A stretch of 23,755 nucleotides of DNA from Pelargonium cotyledonis (GCA_036897625.1 JAYMTA010000836.1:1-23755), one strand, 5' to 3'; shown: positions 1 through 12,400, counted from the first letter of the stretch. Numbers and translations are program-made. Notes: generated by a model from the sequence alone, not told the origin.

Positions 1-78
1 CCATACCGCATGCAGGGAGACTCAAACCTGAGACCTCTAAGAGAATCCGAAATGCTTAACCACTTGGCCCAACCTACT
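1..78 (-). mobile_element. tRNA-derived SINE-like repeat, partial at the window edge
   Basis: Read on the minus strand, this stretch begins like a tRNA gene. An A-box-like TGGGCCAAGTGG (complement of 60-71) is followed about 31 bases later by a B-box-like GGTTTGAGTCTCC (complement of 16-28). That is the spacing of an internal RNA polymerase III promoter. It does not fold as a complete tRNA with an obvious anticodon arm, so the head of a tRNA-Ser/Leu-like plant SINE is more likely. The element's 5' end would be near 78 and its body would continue past position 1, so neither its tail nor its target-site duplication can be seen. A decayed tRNA pseudogene is the alternative. Confidence 0.5.
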
Positions 79-560
79 TTGATCATAAGTGTCATTTTTA
101 AACACCTCCTTAAAACTTCTTTCAAATCTAAAATAGAGTTACCAAACAAGCTCTATTGAAGGCGATTTTTTTAACAAAGAGAAAGCATGTGCAATTGACA
201 ACCAAGCAACAGCAAATTAGCTAAGGTGAGCCTGAGCCCCACACACACACGCAGTAGACTGAGTCTACTAGACTCATCTGCAATTCATCAAATGACTCTG
301 GTGGTTGATGAATGGTTGCTCCATCTATTAGATATGATTATTTTTATCAAATGAAATATTTCTGTTATATCTGTTAAAAGAAGTTGAGTGCTTTCAATAT
401 ATTTTTTTAAATTAATCTAAAATAAAACCAGCTGTTTTTATTTATTTATATAGATTTGGCCTAATAATATAATTCTAGTTGTGTTAAAAAAATAATAATA
501 ATAATATGGCCTATGATTCATAACCAACAAAACGGTGGAAAAGTAGTTGGCACTTGGGAC
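79..560. other. AT-rich intergenic DNA, no gene seen
   Basis: No open frame with family resemblance, splice pattern or RNA-gene signature is visible. The stretch contains a short CA run near 239-250 and AT-rich simple sequence (for example the AAT repeats around 488-505). It probably forms the distal upstream region of DGAT3. Confidence 0.6.
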
Positions 561-640
561 TGTTATATCCGAAAAAGTAAACATACTTGCCTTAGGAAAC
601 ATTAGGGCTATTATCGTCTTTACGCTGGGAGGCTATCAGA

Positions 641-890
641 TGACGTGTCATCCGACATGTCACAGCCTGGCTCCATATGCGCCGTCCGATCTCCAAGTAG
701 CAGATCCAACAGCGGATAACGTTTGAGTACTTATGCTTAGACGAGTAAGCACGTGCCCAACTCAAAAGAGACACAAGCCAGCATGTGTCGCGCCAAAACC
801 AACAGACACCTCGGATTCATAGGGGTTACAGCCAATAGAGGAGAGACACGTGTTGAAAAGGTTAATTCCAAGGCTCTACGCTAGTATAAG
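641..890 (+). promoter_or_regulatory. DGAT3 promoter: three ACGT elements and a TATA box
   Basis: Three ACGT-core elements precede the gene: TGACGTGTCA at 641-650, CACGTG at 750-755 and ACACGTGT at 846-853 (CACGTG 847-852). These are the type bound by bZIP (ABRE) and bHLH G-box factors. A TATA-like TATAAG at 885-890 would place transcription start near 915-920, giving a leader of about 100 bases before the ATG at 1015. With that start, the ATG at 891, which opens a short overlapping frame, would lie outside the transcript. Motifs are seen directly; function is inferred. Confidence 0.5.
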
Positions 891-1014
891 ATGAGGTTCC
901 AAAAAGACGTAAAGCAGATAGAAAAAAAAGCAATCAGAGAGAGGAAGAAGCGATTAAACAGAGCACTGCGATCGGGTGCGAGTTTCGGCGTTGCGTTGAA
1001 TCCACGAGGAGCCG

Positions 1015-2645
1015 ATGGCGTTCTCCGGCGTCGCTTTAAGCCAGGTAAAGTGCTGCTCAGGCGCTGGAATCGATGCCCATTCTTCTAACCCATCTTTCTC
1101 CGCCCCTCCAAGCGTTTTCTCTCCTCTTCCCGCCGGCAAACGATTATCCGGCGAGAAGCTTCGAATTTCTTCTTCTCGACCCCTGAGGACTTTTGGGTTT
1201 CCCGACAATGGGCACTTGGAGTATTACAGGGGCACGGTCAGGTGTGGCAGCAAGAAGAAGGATGAGAGCCTGGGAATGATGACGACCAAAAAGAAGTTGA
1301 AATTGCTCAAGGGTCTGTTGTCTGAGGATTTGTCCGTGTTCTCTGAATTGGGTTCTGGTTATGGCGGTGTGGAATCTCAGGACGGTTCTGTCGGTGATGT
1401 TCAAGGGAAGCTGATCTCGGTATGAAATTTGCTACAGACTCTCCTTTAGTTTGTTCATAATTAAGTTAACTAAGTTTGGAATGAATAAACTGTAAATTTA
1501 TGTTGTTGAAATTGATTTATTTTTTTTATAATGTTTATATTGAACTCTGTAAAATTCACTGCCTTGGTGGTTTAAATCTGAAATTTATGTTGATCAATAA
1601 TGGTTACTCTTCAGAGAAGGTGAAGTGATATTTCAAATTTTAATTTAAGTTTGGTGCCAATCTTTTTCAGGAATGTACTAATCTGACTGTTGTAATTTAG
1701 CATAATCAATTTTGTTTGGAGAATGTGATGTTACACCTTAATTGAAAGTCAAATTTAAAATTGTTTCATCTCTTGTTATTCTCGCTCTAAAAATTTGTAC
1801 CATGTTTAAATCTGTGTAGCAGAACTTCTCCTGTAATGAAGGTTTCATAATCTGAAGTGCATTAATTTGATTGTATGCAGGAATCAGCAGAAGTTTTGAT
1901 ACAACAACTGCAACTAGTTAGAGCAAGGGAGAAGGAAATGAAAAAGAATAGGAAACTGGAGAAGGCCAAATTGAAAGCCGCAAGGATGAAAGAATCTTCC
2001 TCATCATCGTCATCATCATCGTCTTCATCATCGTCTTCATCAAGTGATAGTGAATGTGGGGAGGTGATTGACATGAGCCACCTGAGAAGTAGTAAGGCCC
2101 TTGGTCAGCCAATAGAAAATGTCGCTCAAACTTCAACGACAGCCACATTGACTGACTTGGGCTCTTCTACACAAGAAGGGAATATGAATGAGGATAATGG
2201 GTCAGAAAATTGCAGTGTTCAGATCACTCGGGAAAAAGAATCCTCCTCTACAAATAGTTCTAGTTGTAGTAACAGTAGTAATTTTAACCTCGTAGATGCA
2301 TGTAGCTCAGCAGCAGAGCCATCATTGACAAAGAGCATTGAGGTCTGCATGGGTAACAAGTGCAAAAAATCGGGAGGTGCAGCGTTGTTGGAGGAATTTG
2401 AAAGGGTGCTTGGTACCGAAGGTGCTGTAGTAGGGTGCAAGTGTATGGGCAAATGCAGAGATGGCCCTAATGTGAGGGTTCTAAATTGTGTTGATGGATC
2501 TCAATCCGAAATAGTTGATTATGATTCTATTAGGACTCCATCAAACCCTCTCTGCATTGGGGTCAGCCTGGCGGATGTGGCTGTTATCATCTCTAATTTC
2601 TTTGGTGAAGATGCTAAAGATTTGGGTATAGCACCAGCTTCTTAG
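1015..2645 (+). CDS. DGAT3: Diacylglycerol O-acyltransferase 3, soluble [2Fe-2S] thioredoxin-like protein
   Basis: There are two coding exons, 1015-1419 and 1881-2645. The single phase-0 intron has donor GTATGA and acceptor TATGCAG. The product is 389 residues. DGAT3 makes triacylglycerol from diacylglycerol and acyl-CoA and, unlike DGAT1/2, has no membrane segments; none is seen here. Order: a Ser/Ala-rich basic N-terminus (1-55) resembling a plastid transit peptide; a charged helical Lys/Glu stretch (about 140-172); a run of 17 serines (174-190) followed by acidic DSE; a Ser/Asn-rich linker; and a C-terminal thioredoxin-like ferredoxin domain (about 288-385). The last carries VCMGNKCKKSG and GCKCMGKCRDGPNV, with candidate cluster ligands Cys291, 296, 323 and 327. 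These motifs match Arabidopsis DGAT3 closely as recalled. The ATG at 1015 gives the family N-terminus. The gene is convergent with CHR18. Confidence 0.93.
1995..2045 (+). repeat. Coding TCN microsatellite encoding poly-serine
   Basis: Seventeen consecutive serine codons, mostly TCA/TCG/TCT and closing with AGT, lie within DGAT3 exon 2. The complementary strand shows a spurious poly-Asp open frame. Arabidopsis DGAT3 has a similar but differently sized Ser-rich acidic tract, so length is likely to vary between alleles and species. Confidence 0.85.
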
Positions 2646-3077
2646 CAAGCTCTTTTTTCATTTCAAATATGTTCTGGGTTTGAAATTGTTTTACCATTTT
2701 GATATAACTGTAAATAGTCTTATATAAATGTCTGCTCTTTGCCTTTAATATACTAATTCTTTTTTCTTTATCCTAGGACTTTGTTAAAGCTGAGCTGATA
2801 GTTTGAGAAGTTAGATGTAGTATTTTTCAAGAACTCTCTGCATTAAAAGAAGCATTTGTGTTTTTGTTGCTATTGCTGAATAGCCCAGATTGCTTCATTT
2901 TGTAGTTGAGATGGACTGGGAAAAAATGGTTTGCAAGGACATGAATATATGATGCATGTTCAATGTGTGGTGGCTATATATATATAGGAAATCTAAGCGT
3001 GTATGTACTAGACTTGGAAAAATTAATGCGTCGAAACAGATTCTTTCTGATTTCTGAGGATCATGCAAAATGTTGTA
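2646..3077. other. DGAT3 3' UTR and short intergenic spacer
   Basis: T-rich sequence follows the DGAT3 stop with AT-rich near-upstream elements (for example around 2720-2760) suitable for plant polyadenylation, though no single AATAAA decides a site. A short TATATATATA run lies near 2976-2985. No gene is seen. Confidence 0.5.
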
Positions 3078-3330
3078 CTGCCTCTTGTCTCAAAATGAGT
3101 TTTCTTTTGTCTAAATTTTTTTTGTACTAAATTGAGTGTTCTGTGTTTATTTTTATGTTATTATATTATTATTTTTTTCATATTACTCTTATCACTTATA
3201 CACTTGAGCAAATTTGCACATAGGATGTAGGTGAAAATGTGGAGTAATATTGCAAACACACTAAATTATTATGTAATTCTTAATTTTTACAAAAAAATAG
3301 AAACATATACTCATTTTGTAATGGAGGGAG
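3078..3330. mobile_element. Stowaway-like (Tc1/mariner) MITE, 253 bp
   Basis: The left end reads CTGCCTCTTGTCTCAAAATGAGT and is preceded by TA (3076-3077). The right end reads ACTCATTTTGTAATGGAGGGAG and is followed by TA (3331-3332). The ends are imperfect inverted repeats of the Stowaway type (family consensus CTCCCTCCGT...), and TA is the target duplication of Tc1/mariner elements. Length and AT-rich interior fit the family; there is no transposase. It sits between the 3' ends of DGAT3 and CHR18. A TTTATT at 3146-3151 would read AATAAA on the minus strand, so the element may supply a poly(A) signal to CHR18; that is inference. Confidence 0.72.
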
Positions 3331-3527
3331 TAAAAGAAATATGGACTAATTCATTCCGAACTACTTACAGAGAGTACCAATTAATGCTGCTATGGAATTT
3401 AAGAAACACCTTTGACAGATTAGAAGCAACTACAGGACGCATGAACACTTGCATGGTTCACAAAAATACAATAGCTCATGCCGCATTTCAAGATACCTTC
3501 TATTTTAATACAATGTCAATTTGAGGT

Positions 3528-6500
3528 TCAGTGCCTGGAGAACTTCAGCCTGGATTCATTTTCATAGTCATCCCTATTGTTACAGCGCTTCACAAACGAG
3601 TCCAGTGTTTTCTGCTTTGCAGGGCTGCTTCTTGTCTGACTGGCTGCAACTACCATGGTATTCTCATGCCCGTCTAGCATCTTTCCGTTAAATACCCACA
3701 TTCAGTAACAGTTCATATGTGCTAATGTCACAGCCAGTTAGAGAAAATGAGAGAGAGAGAGAGAGAGAGAGAGGTGAAAACCTGTCCTAAATTCTCCAGC
3801 TTGTTCTGCACAACATCCCTGGAGAGAATATATAGAAGATACAATTCATCAAACATAATCATAAATGCCCACAGCCAAGTCCAGGCAGTAAACTTGTGAC
3901 GCCAACATATAATATAACTACCCGGGATGGTTTTATCAAATATGTCAACTGACAATTAACATACCATATGATGTCATCAACAGTGTCATTTGCTAGTAGG
4001 TAGTATATATTGACTGAAGAAACCTAAGAAAAAGAACCAAGTGCATCAGATTAGTATACATACATACTTCGTTTTTCACCAGTTATGCGCTTGGAACAAG
4101 CTAAAACCATAGTAACAGCATTGGAATGTCCTAAACAAATCTTAAGTGTAGTGTGTTCTTACAGATGACATGATGACAATGAGGCTAACAGTAAAGCAAA
4201 TTTAGATAAGCAGCAGCTAACATCTAGAGGCTAGAGAGCAACCAAAAACTACTGAGAAGCACCAACACAATGACCCAGTATCAATTCAACACATTAAGAA
4301 TATTTTGTTCATGTAATTTAAATGCCTCCTGCTTGGGTGCATTCTTTCAATGAATTACTTTTGCTAATAAAAAAAAAAAAAAAAAAAGACACCAGAAAAC
4401 AGCTAAACATAAATGTTGAACCAAGAAAACTGTATTAGCCTATAAAAAGGAAGCACAGATGTCAAACCTCAAATCAAAGAAAAACAAGCTGAAGTATTAT
4501 TCTAGACATCAAATTCAGAGGAATCTAAGCAGAGTTCAGAGATGGAGGGAGTTGACCATTCTGAGTCTGTTTGCAGAAGTTGTCAAGGACACAATTTGTT
4601 AAACAAGGGAACTTCAAACAACCAAAGGGACAAGTCTAAGTGCTTCATACACAGAGATATTGAAAATGTGTACATTAGGAAGCAAAAAAAATACATAATC
4701 TATGTAACCATACCCCTCAGTTCATATTGATAAAAAAGAAAAGGAAAGGAAAAAGTCCAAGCTAGGCAAGAATCTATCTATCTATAATAATAATACTTAG
4801 TACCAAAACCTAAGAGATTCCCAGAAGCAATAAGAACATTTGCAGTATTGCAACCCCTAGAGGTGCTGGCTTAAATTGTGGAAGTGTAAAAGAACAGACG
4901 ACCCTTGCATACAGGATTTATTATTCCAATTAATAGTTTTTGATTAATGCAGTGTAACCACAAGTCCAAAGCATACCTGGCCAATCCTATGGACACGATC
5001 TTCAGCTTGAATCAGGTCACCAGGAGTCCATGACAACTCTGCAAAAATTACTGTGCTAGCAGCAGTTAAAGTTAGCCCAACTCCACCAGCTCTGATAGAT
5101 AGCTACAAAATGGCATTCAGAATACAAACGTCAGACTAAAATCTCAGCGTTTGCTAGAATTCTAGGTAACATACAAATAATATCAATGGGGAAAACGGAG
5201 AAACATGTGTGGAAAAAATTGAAGCGATGTACCATACCACTGCTGCCTTGATAGCATCTTTTTCCTGAAAATCTGTAACCAAGGATTGTCTAGATGCTGC
5301 TGGAGTACCGCCATCAATTCGAATGCAACCCACTTTCTTCTTCTGAAAAGTTGACAGTACTTAAGAGAGTGGATAAATGTCGAGAAAACTTCATAGAAGT
5401 TCAGTTGCCTTACAAGAAGAAACTCATGAATTGCATCAATCATGGGCTGGTGATGTGCAAATATTAGAAACTTGCAGCCTGCCTACAATAACCATTACAT
5501 AGTAAGTTTCAAGGAGAGAGAGACAGAGAGAGAGAGAGAGAGAAAGAGCAGAGCAGAAGCGCAACTACAAGGCATACAAGCAACTTAAGTATGCTTATAT
5601 GTTACTACCACAAATCAACATTGGTGAATCTTCATTCATTGAAATAAAGCAATGCTAAAATAATGACAGTGTAAACACTAAACAACAAGGGAAATGAGTA
5701 CCTCTATGACAGTTCCCAAGTAGTCAAGTACTGCTGGGATCTTGGCTTCTGCAGAATCAGTATATATCTGAATTCCAAAACAGATCAAGATAAAGTGAAA
5801 CTGTCTATGACTCAAAATTTCACATATATGGACTAAAAGTGGAGATACAGTTACGAAATTCAACTAATGCATTCGCCAATACCAGTGATCTTGTAAATAA
5901 GTTATGACCAAAATTTCAACGAGTACATTCACTTTGCATACCTTATTAATAAGATTCTTCTCAGAAAATTTTAGTGATTCAACCTCCTCTTTTGATTTGC
6001 AGGCCTTAATCTTAGCTTTTAGTATTTCCAGCTACGACGAATAAAAGACAAATATTAGCTGTATATTTTCTTTAATTATTTTGGTCAAGAAACATATATC
6101 ATCAAACGACCTTCAGATAGTACCTGCATGGAGAAAGTGACAACTCGAACAAAATGATTAGAGAAAATAAAGACATCAAAACAATAAATAAAGAAATAAA
6201 GAAAAAAGAAAACAGGTTATTATCAACTATGAAGAACAGCAAATAAAACCTATAGAATTAAAAAAAAATGAACTTTTGTATGTGGTGATAGGCAGAGAAG
6301 AAATATGTTTACAATTATTAGTCAAGGGAATATATTAAATAATTAGTTGTCACTAACATAAATCAGTTGTGTAACATGACTAACATTTGAAGTCATGGAC
6401 AGCAAATGCCAGAGCCAATTACTAGTAAATGCAATGAAACAATACATAATCTACATGAAACTTAAATTATTCCAGCTGTCATACTTTGAAATATTATATA

Positions 6501-9453
6501 CAGCATATTACCAATGCATGTATATTTGTGTGTGTGTATAAACACTCCCATACCTATACATGACAAAAGTGATCATATATATTTAACCAAAATTGAAAGA
6601 AAAAAATGCAGTTAGAAGCAAGATCAAATTAGACAAACTCTATATTGTTAAGTCAGTTTTGTAAAGGATTATTTGGTCATAAGAACAATTATGTAGTTGG
6701 TTCACTTCCATAAATTCTTTGGCAGTTATGTAAACTACCCTATATAATGTTCCTAGGATACATCCAAATTGTATACCCATAACTATCAATAGGCACACTG
6801 GAACACCGCACTCCTATATGGCATATCTCTATCTTAAAGATTCTGAATAAATGGTAATAAACTATAACAGGAAATGGCTCAAAGCAGCTACAATTGAGTC
6901 AACTAACCTCATGAAATAATGCATTGATCTGTTTCATTTCCTTTTCAGCCACATCTAGGAAGACCTGCAAACCATGAGGAAAAAAATGGAATTAAATATC
7001 CATGCTGGAACGCATACACTAGACAGAAGAGACCACAGCGAAATACAAGTCAGAGTATTTATGTTGGACATATACTATGCTTAGTTACATCAGAGTTTTC
7101 CTACTAGATACATTCTGGACAAGGCACCAGGACTACAAATCTGAACAAAAAGAACAGCATGTCATCAGGAACTTGAACTCAAATAGACATTTGAAAATTT
7201 TACTTCTGCTCCTGATCACACTAGTGATTGTATATTTTATTTTTTGAAGCAAATACATAATGTTCTTTAGCTACAACCGAGCAAACATAACTTTGATGAT
7301 AAATAATCAAAGACAATATTCTTCAAAAGCCATGCAACAGAAAAAGAAGCAAATTTAGAGACGGGGAACCAAAATACACCTGTTGCCTACGTTTCACAGG
7401 AAGCTCAGAAAGAACATCTTTTTTTAATCTGCGGATCATGACTGTTGCCTTCATCAAATTGTGTAACTCTTCATGGTTACTTGCACCCTGATAAACTCCA
7501 AATACGCTCTGCAACATTAAGATTACAACAAAATGATTCATCGAATGAAATTATAAATAAAATGAAATGGCTTATAGCAAACAAGGAATTGAGACTCACA
7601 CCCTGGCAATATCGTTTACCATAGTCATGAACATTCTTATACACATCAGGATACAACGCTTCAAGCTGCACAAGTTTGCTAAAATTATGTAGACTGATAG
7701 AAAAAAATCTTCCAAAATCTTCAAAACATTGATGGGATATTATTTATAAATTAAACATTGCAAAGTACCTGTTTGAATAACTCAATAGGTCGTGATAAAG
7801 CAGGAGTCCCACTGAGTAAAACTGCATATTTAGCTTTCTGAAAATTATTAACATTGCAAGTTTTAGCGACATATAGAGACGGAACAAGGGAAGCTAAGAG
7901 AGAGAGATAAGTATCCTAACCGATTGGATTACTGATCAAAAGACAACCAAAGAAGCAAATTTTAATAATATTACTATGTATGATATACCTGATTAAACAT
8001 ATATGACATCAGCCTTGTAGGATTACTTGGTGAATTCACTACATTATAGATAGCCAAAATATTTTGAAAAGGTTGTCATCTGTTATACTCAGTAATCCCA
8101 CATACAAATTCAATACATAATTGTACAACGTTATTGAACTCAAAGGGCTCTGAGTTATCTGAATTTACCCAACATCAGGCGTTTCAGATTTACTTAAAAT
8201 GATCATATTTCTTATTTTTGGACTATACTGTACTGTCTACCAGAAGCAGATTAAGTAGCAAATTGAATGTGAGAAGAGTTTATAATGATATTTACTCAGA
8301 GCAGCATGAAATTGTTAATAATCACTAAGCATAAGGTAGGTTTGCTCCTAAGTTCAGATAGAAATTGCAATAGCAATCCACTACAACTCATCTCTGGCTT
8401 CCACTCGAGTTTTTATGCTCTTAGTCTTGTTTATTTTTGTTTTTGTGAAGAGAAAAAATTGTAATGTAAGATCCAACAACCAAGCCATTTCTCAAATAAT
8501 GTTCCGGTCATTTACATAAACCCTTAATAAAAACTCATTGGAATCCTTTGCTTGTACAAAGCCTCAACGTGTTTTGCTATAGGATTCATGTTCATGAATT
8601 TAACAAAATTTTGCAATAAGGAAATTTTGGAATCCTCAGCATCCACATGGACTTGGGTGCATTACCACAAACAAAATGTAGCAAAACAATGAACTTCCAC
8701 AAAATCTTGTGTAACCTAAGATTAGGTTAAAGAGATGCATGTACAGACACATATGCAAAGAGAGAAAACCTTAATAACCGGAAGGGCAGCAGTTGTCCTC
8801 TTCGCTTGGGCATTTTTCAGGAAGTGCGACTCATCTGCAATCACAAGCTATATAAACATATATCACTGCTAGAAGAGTAAGCATATGAGCCAGAAAAATC
8901 TGGAACAAAATTTTTACAAAAAGCTTCAAGTACATATTCTCCCCTGGAAGATAATGCACAGTAGTACAGAACAATCTTTAACACAGAAAGAGTATATCCC
9001 TTGTTATATCTTAAGTACTTTATATATAAAAATGAACTAGAAAAGAAAAGAAAAGAGAGAGAGCACGGAAAATATGAAGCTATTTCGTTACTAAAGCTTG
9101 GATGTCCAACTAATGGGGGCAAGAATAGGTTTCCAGGACCAAAGGAATGGACCTGATTCATTGAGTGATGCTGATTCTTATGGTGTTTGCTTAGGTTCTG
9201 GGTCCAAATTTTCCACAAAACACCATTTGTTTTGGCTCCACCATAAGGCCTCGAATTTTACAAGCATGCAATATGAACAACAATTGAAACAATAGTTCAC
9301 TTTGGTGAGAGGTGAAATATATGTGATGTATCCCAAATAGTTTTGCGAAAGGATTGCAGGTAGCCGGCCCTTAATAATTTTGGAAAAGGCTTTCATTGCT
9401 TTTAATAAATATATTTATCAGCAAAGGATATATTTGTATTAATAAAGATAGAT

Positions 9454-9492
<39 letters not shown>

Positions 9493-12400
9493 AACTACAC
9501 TTCCAAGGAGAAAATAAAGAAGCTGTAGGAACAAAAATAAAAACCAAAAACAGAGTGAGAAATCTGGAGGTCCTATGAGAATTGCAAGCAATGGTGAGCA
9601 ACTGGAGGAGCTCAATAAGACACCATGAGTGAAGAATTGGTTCAAGATTGGAGGAGCTCACAGAGGCACAACAAGGGAAGACCTTAATCAAAGGATCCTT
9701 CAGATCTCCCTCTTCAAGCTTAAAAACCTTATCAATTCTTGTGTGACAAGTGAGAACCAAAGAGGGAACAAGCAAGTGATGTTTGATCCAAGCCTTGCAG
9801 ACAGTGATGTTCGAGAAAGCCATGGTCTTGATGGAAGGGATAAGGTCGGAGAGAAGGTTTAGATGCCGGGAAGCATAAAAGTGGTCACCTTATTAGTAAT
9901 TTGGAGCTTGGAGATTATTTCATCATGAGGAGACTGTGTTGTCATACCCAGACAAAGACAGCCAGTGTATATTTACATTCAAAAGGTAAGTGTCAACTTT
10001 ATAAAACTAATATATTGTTTTGATTATAGATAATGTCAGTTATATGAAATCATAATAACTGTCATTATTTTGCTTTGGACCTTGTTACATTGAGCTTGAT
10101 TTTTAATCAAAAATATTGTTATTGAGATTTTATAGATGATAAGTTTCATCTCGGAAGACCAAAGACCCAAACACTACTTCCTATGCTCTCGACTAACATT
10201 AACTGTCATTCATAGAGCTCTAAATGGAAGAGAAGATGTTTTAGTTGCTTACCTATCTTGTGTTGTTTCCAGGACAAATTTACAACCAACCAACTTGGTT
10301 TAGTCCCTATCGTTCTTGGAACAACCCGAAGCCACCACCTCACAGGATCCAATCATTTTTATGACAAGACTAGGTATGAATTTAAGATATATAGATGTTT
10401 TTTAATGCAAGATATATAGATGATATTAGTGAGACAATCAAATAACAAGATTAATAGCTTGTCATTATCCAAGAAATTTTTTTTTTGTTTCAACTTTTAT
10501 TTTTCTTCGATTCAATCAGTGAATTCAACCACCTCATATCTGTGATACTCAAATTCCCTAGCATGCCTATCAACAGCCTAATATTTTGCACTCTAAATCG
10601 TAACCAAACTTCCAACTACATCCCAACTACATCATTAAAAAAATTCTTCAATGCGTAGGAACTAGGAACACTAATAGATTTTTGGAAATCATTTTCCCAA
10701 GTATCATCATCTATATCAATAATCGATCAAAGCAAATTATAAAATGAAGAATGTTCTTATGGGAGAAACAATGAGAAAATACACACTAATAGCGGTTTTT
10801 ACCTTAAAGTCGGATGCCATTAGTAAATTTTGTAACTTAGCGACTGAATCATAAGAAATGATATTGAAAAGGCCATCGAGGTGAAGAGAACCCTTGGTGC
10901 TTGAGTGCACTATTGTGAATCCAGCTCTGTTTGAACCACCAGATTGAGATAAAACAACCTATTGGAAGTCACAGGTTAGGGGAGAAAAGGGTATGAAATA
11001 TAACTATAAAAAAAATGTCAATAGATAGGAGGATGTTCTCTATCCTTTCCAAGAAAAGAAGTTGAAAAACGTAAAAAGGTATAGCAACAACAACAATACA
11101 CAGGACCATGAATAACATACAAGGATATCTGATGGAGGTATATTCAACCATTGTTGAATCATCTGCAAGAAAACAAATATGTCAACACAACCACAAGAGA
11201 ACCCTGGTTATCAGAATAAAAGTATGGAAATGAAAAGATTTTACTGCAGCCCAATGCAAACGCAATGAAGATGGTGCAAGTACAAGAACAGGCCATGCAT
11301 CACGGACACATGCAGCTACAGCAATAGCCTAGAAAAACCAAAACAGGATTTAATTAACACGGTGCTCACAAATCAGGTCAAACGATAGTGCAAATAAAGA
11401 ATAAACTACCTGTAGAGTCTTTCCTAACCCCATTTCATCAGCTAACAATACACGCCCTCCATGTTGCAACACAAACCTGAAAAGAATAGTAAGGAAGAAA
11501 TGCTTAATAAGACTGGCACCACCACAGCTTCATATCAACAAAGGAATGCAAAAACTTCAAGAGTTTAAGTAAACACAATAACTGAAGCATGTCATAATAT
11601 TGGTCTACCGAAGGAAATTTTTAACGTCTAAACATACCTTATGCCATCCCGCTGAAAAGGAAGAAGCTTTGATTCAACATCACTAGGTATCCTATCATAT
11701 CGATCTTGTAAAATGCCCAAAATAAAAAGTAAACTTCAGATACCGTATGCCACAGTAAAGAAAGACACTTAATTGAAATGTATACATTCTCACTAGAAAA
11801 AGCACAGATATATCCACAAAAACAACAGTAAAAACCCCAATGTTCTACCGTAATGCCTAGTGTCTGATTTATGATAGAAAGCTTCAACTAACATTGACCA
11901 ATAGTTTTGCTATAAAAAAAACATTGACCAATAGTATTTTCATGTTTACCGCTTCAAAGAGCTATAGCGTGTCTCACACACAAATAACTAAAATGTATAC
12001 TGCAATGGATTACTTTGACCAATTGAAAATATCACCGAGGACAGGTAATTGACCGATAATTTATGGTACAAATTACAGGTGTCAACTTTATGCAGCATCA
12101 TCTGCATTTACCTCGAAGATCTGGGACAGTAGAGGCAGCAGCAATAGCACGCTGGACTAAGGGATCCAAGTTCTCTACCTGGAAAACATAGTAACAAAAG
12201 GAATCACAAAGGAGTGATTTAAGGTAATCCAAAGTAGTAACCTCACAAAGACAGTCCATTTCCAATACGCAAGCAACTTAATAGAAAGGGTAAAACATGA
12301 GATAGCCTGAGTGATAAAGGAACCAATATGAATAATTTCAAGATAGACTTTCAGTCTAGCATCCAACTAATATATAACTGTACAAGAATGGATGGCAAAA

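Noticed and set aside
891-1088. 65-residue frame overlapping the DGAT3 start, possible uORF
   Set aside because: Its ATG directly follows the TATA-like element, so it is probably outside the transcript.
1862-2074. Minus-strand frame with poly-Asp
   Set aside because: It is the reverse shadow of the DGAT3 poly-serine codons.
3231-3524. 97-residue plus-strand open frame between DGAT3 and CHR18
   Set aside because: It begins inside the MITE, has no family resemblance, and its right part lies next to the CHR18 stop; a chance frame.
4541-4556. ATGGAGGGAG resembling a second Stowaway end
   Set aside because: It is followed by TT rather than TA and no matching inverted end was found within a suitable distance.
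9629-9862. 77-residue plus-strand frame in CHR18 intron 11
   Set aside because: Antisense to a longer frame, no recognisable domain and no splice context; kept only as part of the intron finding.
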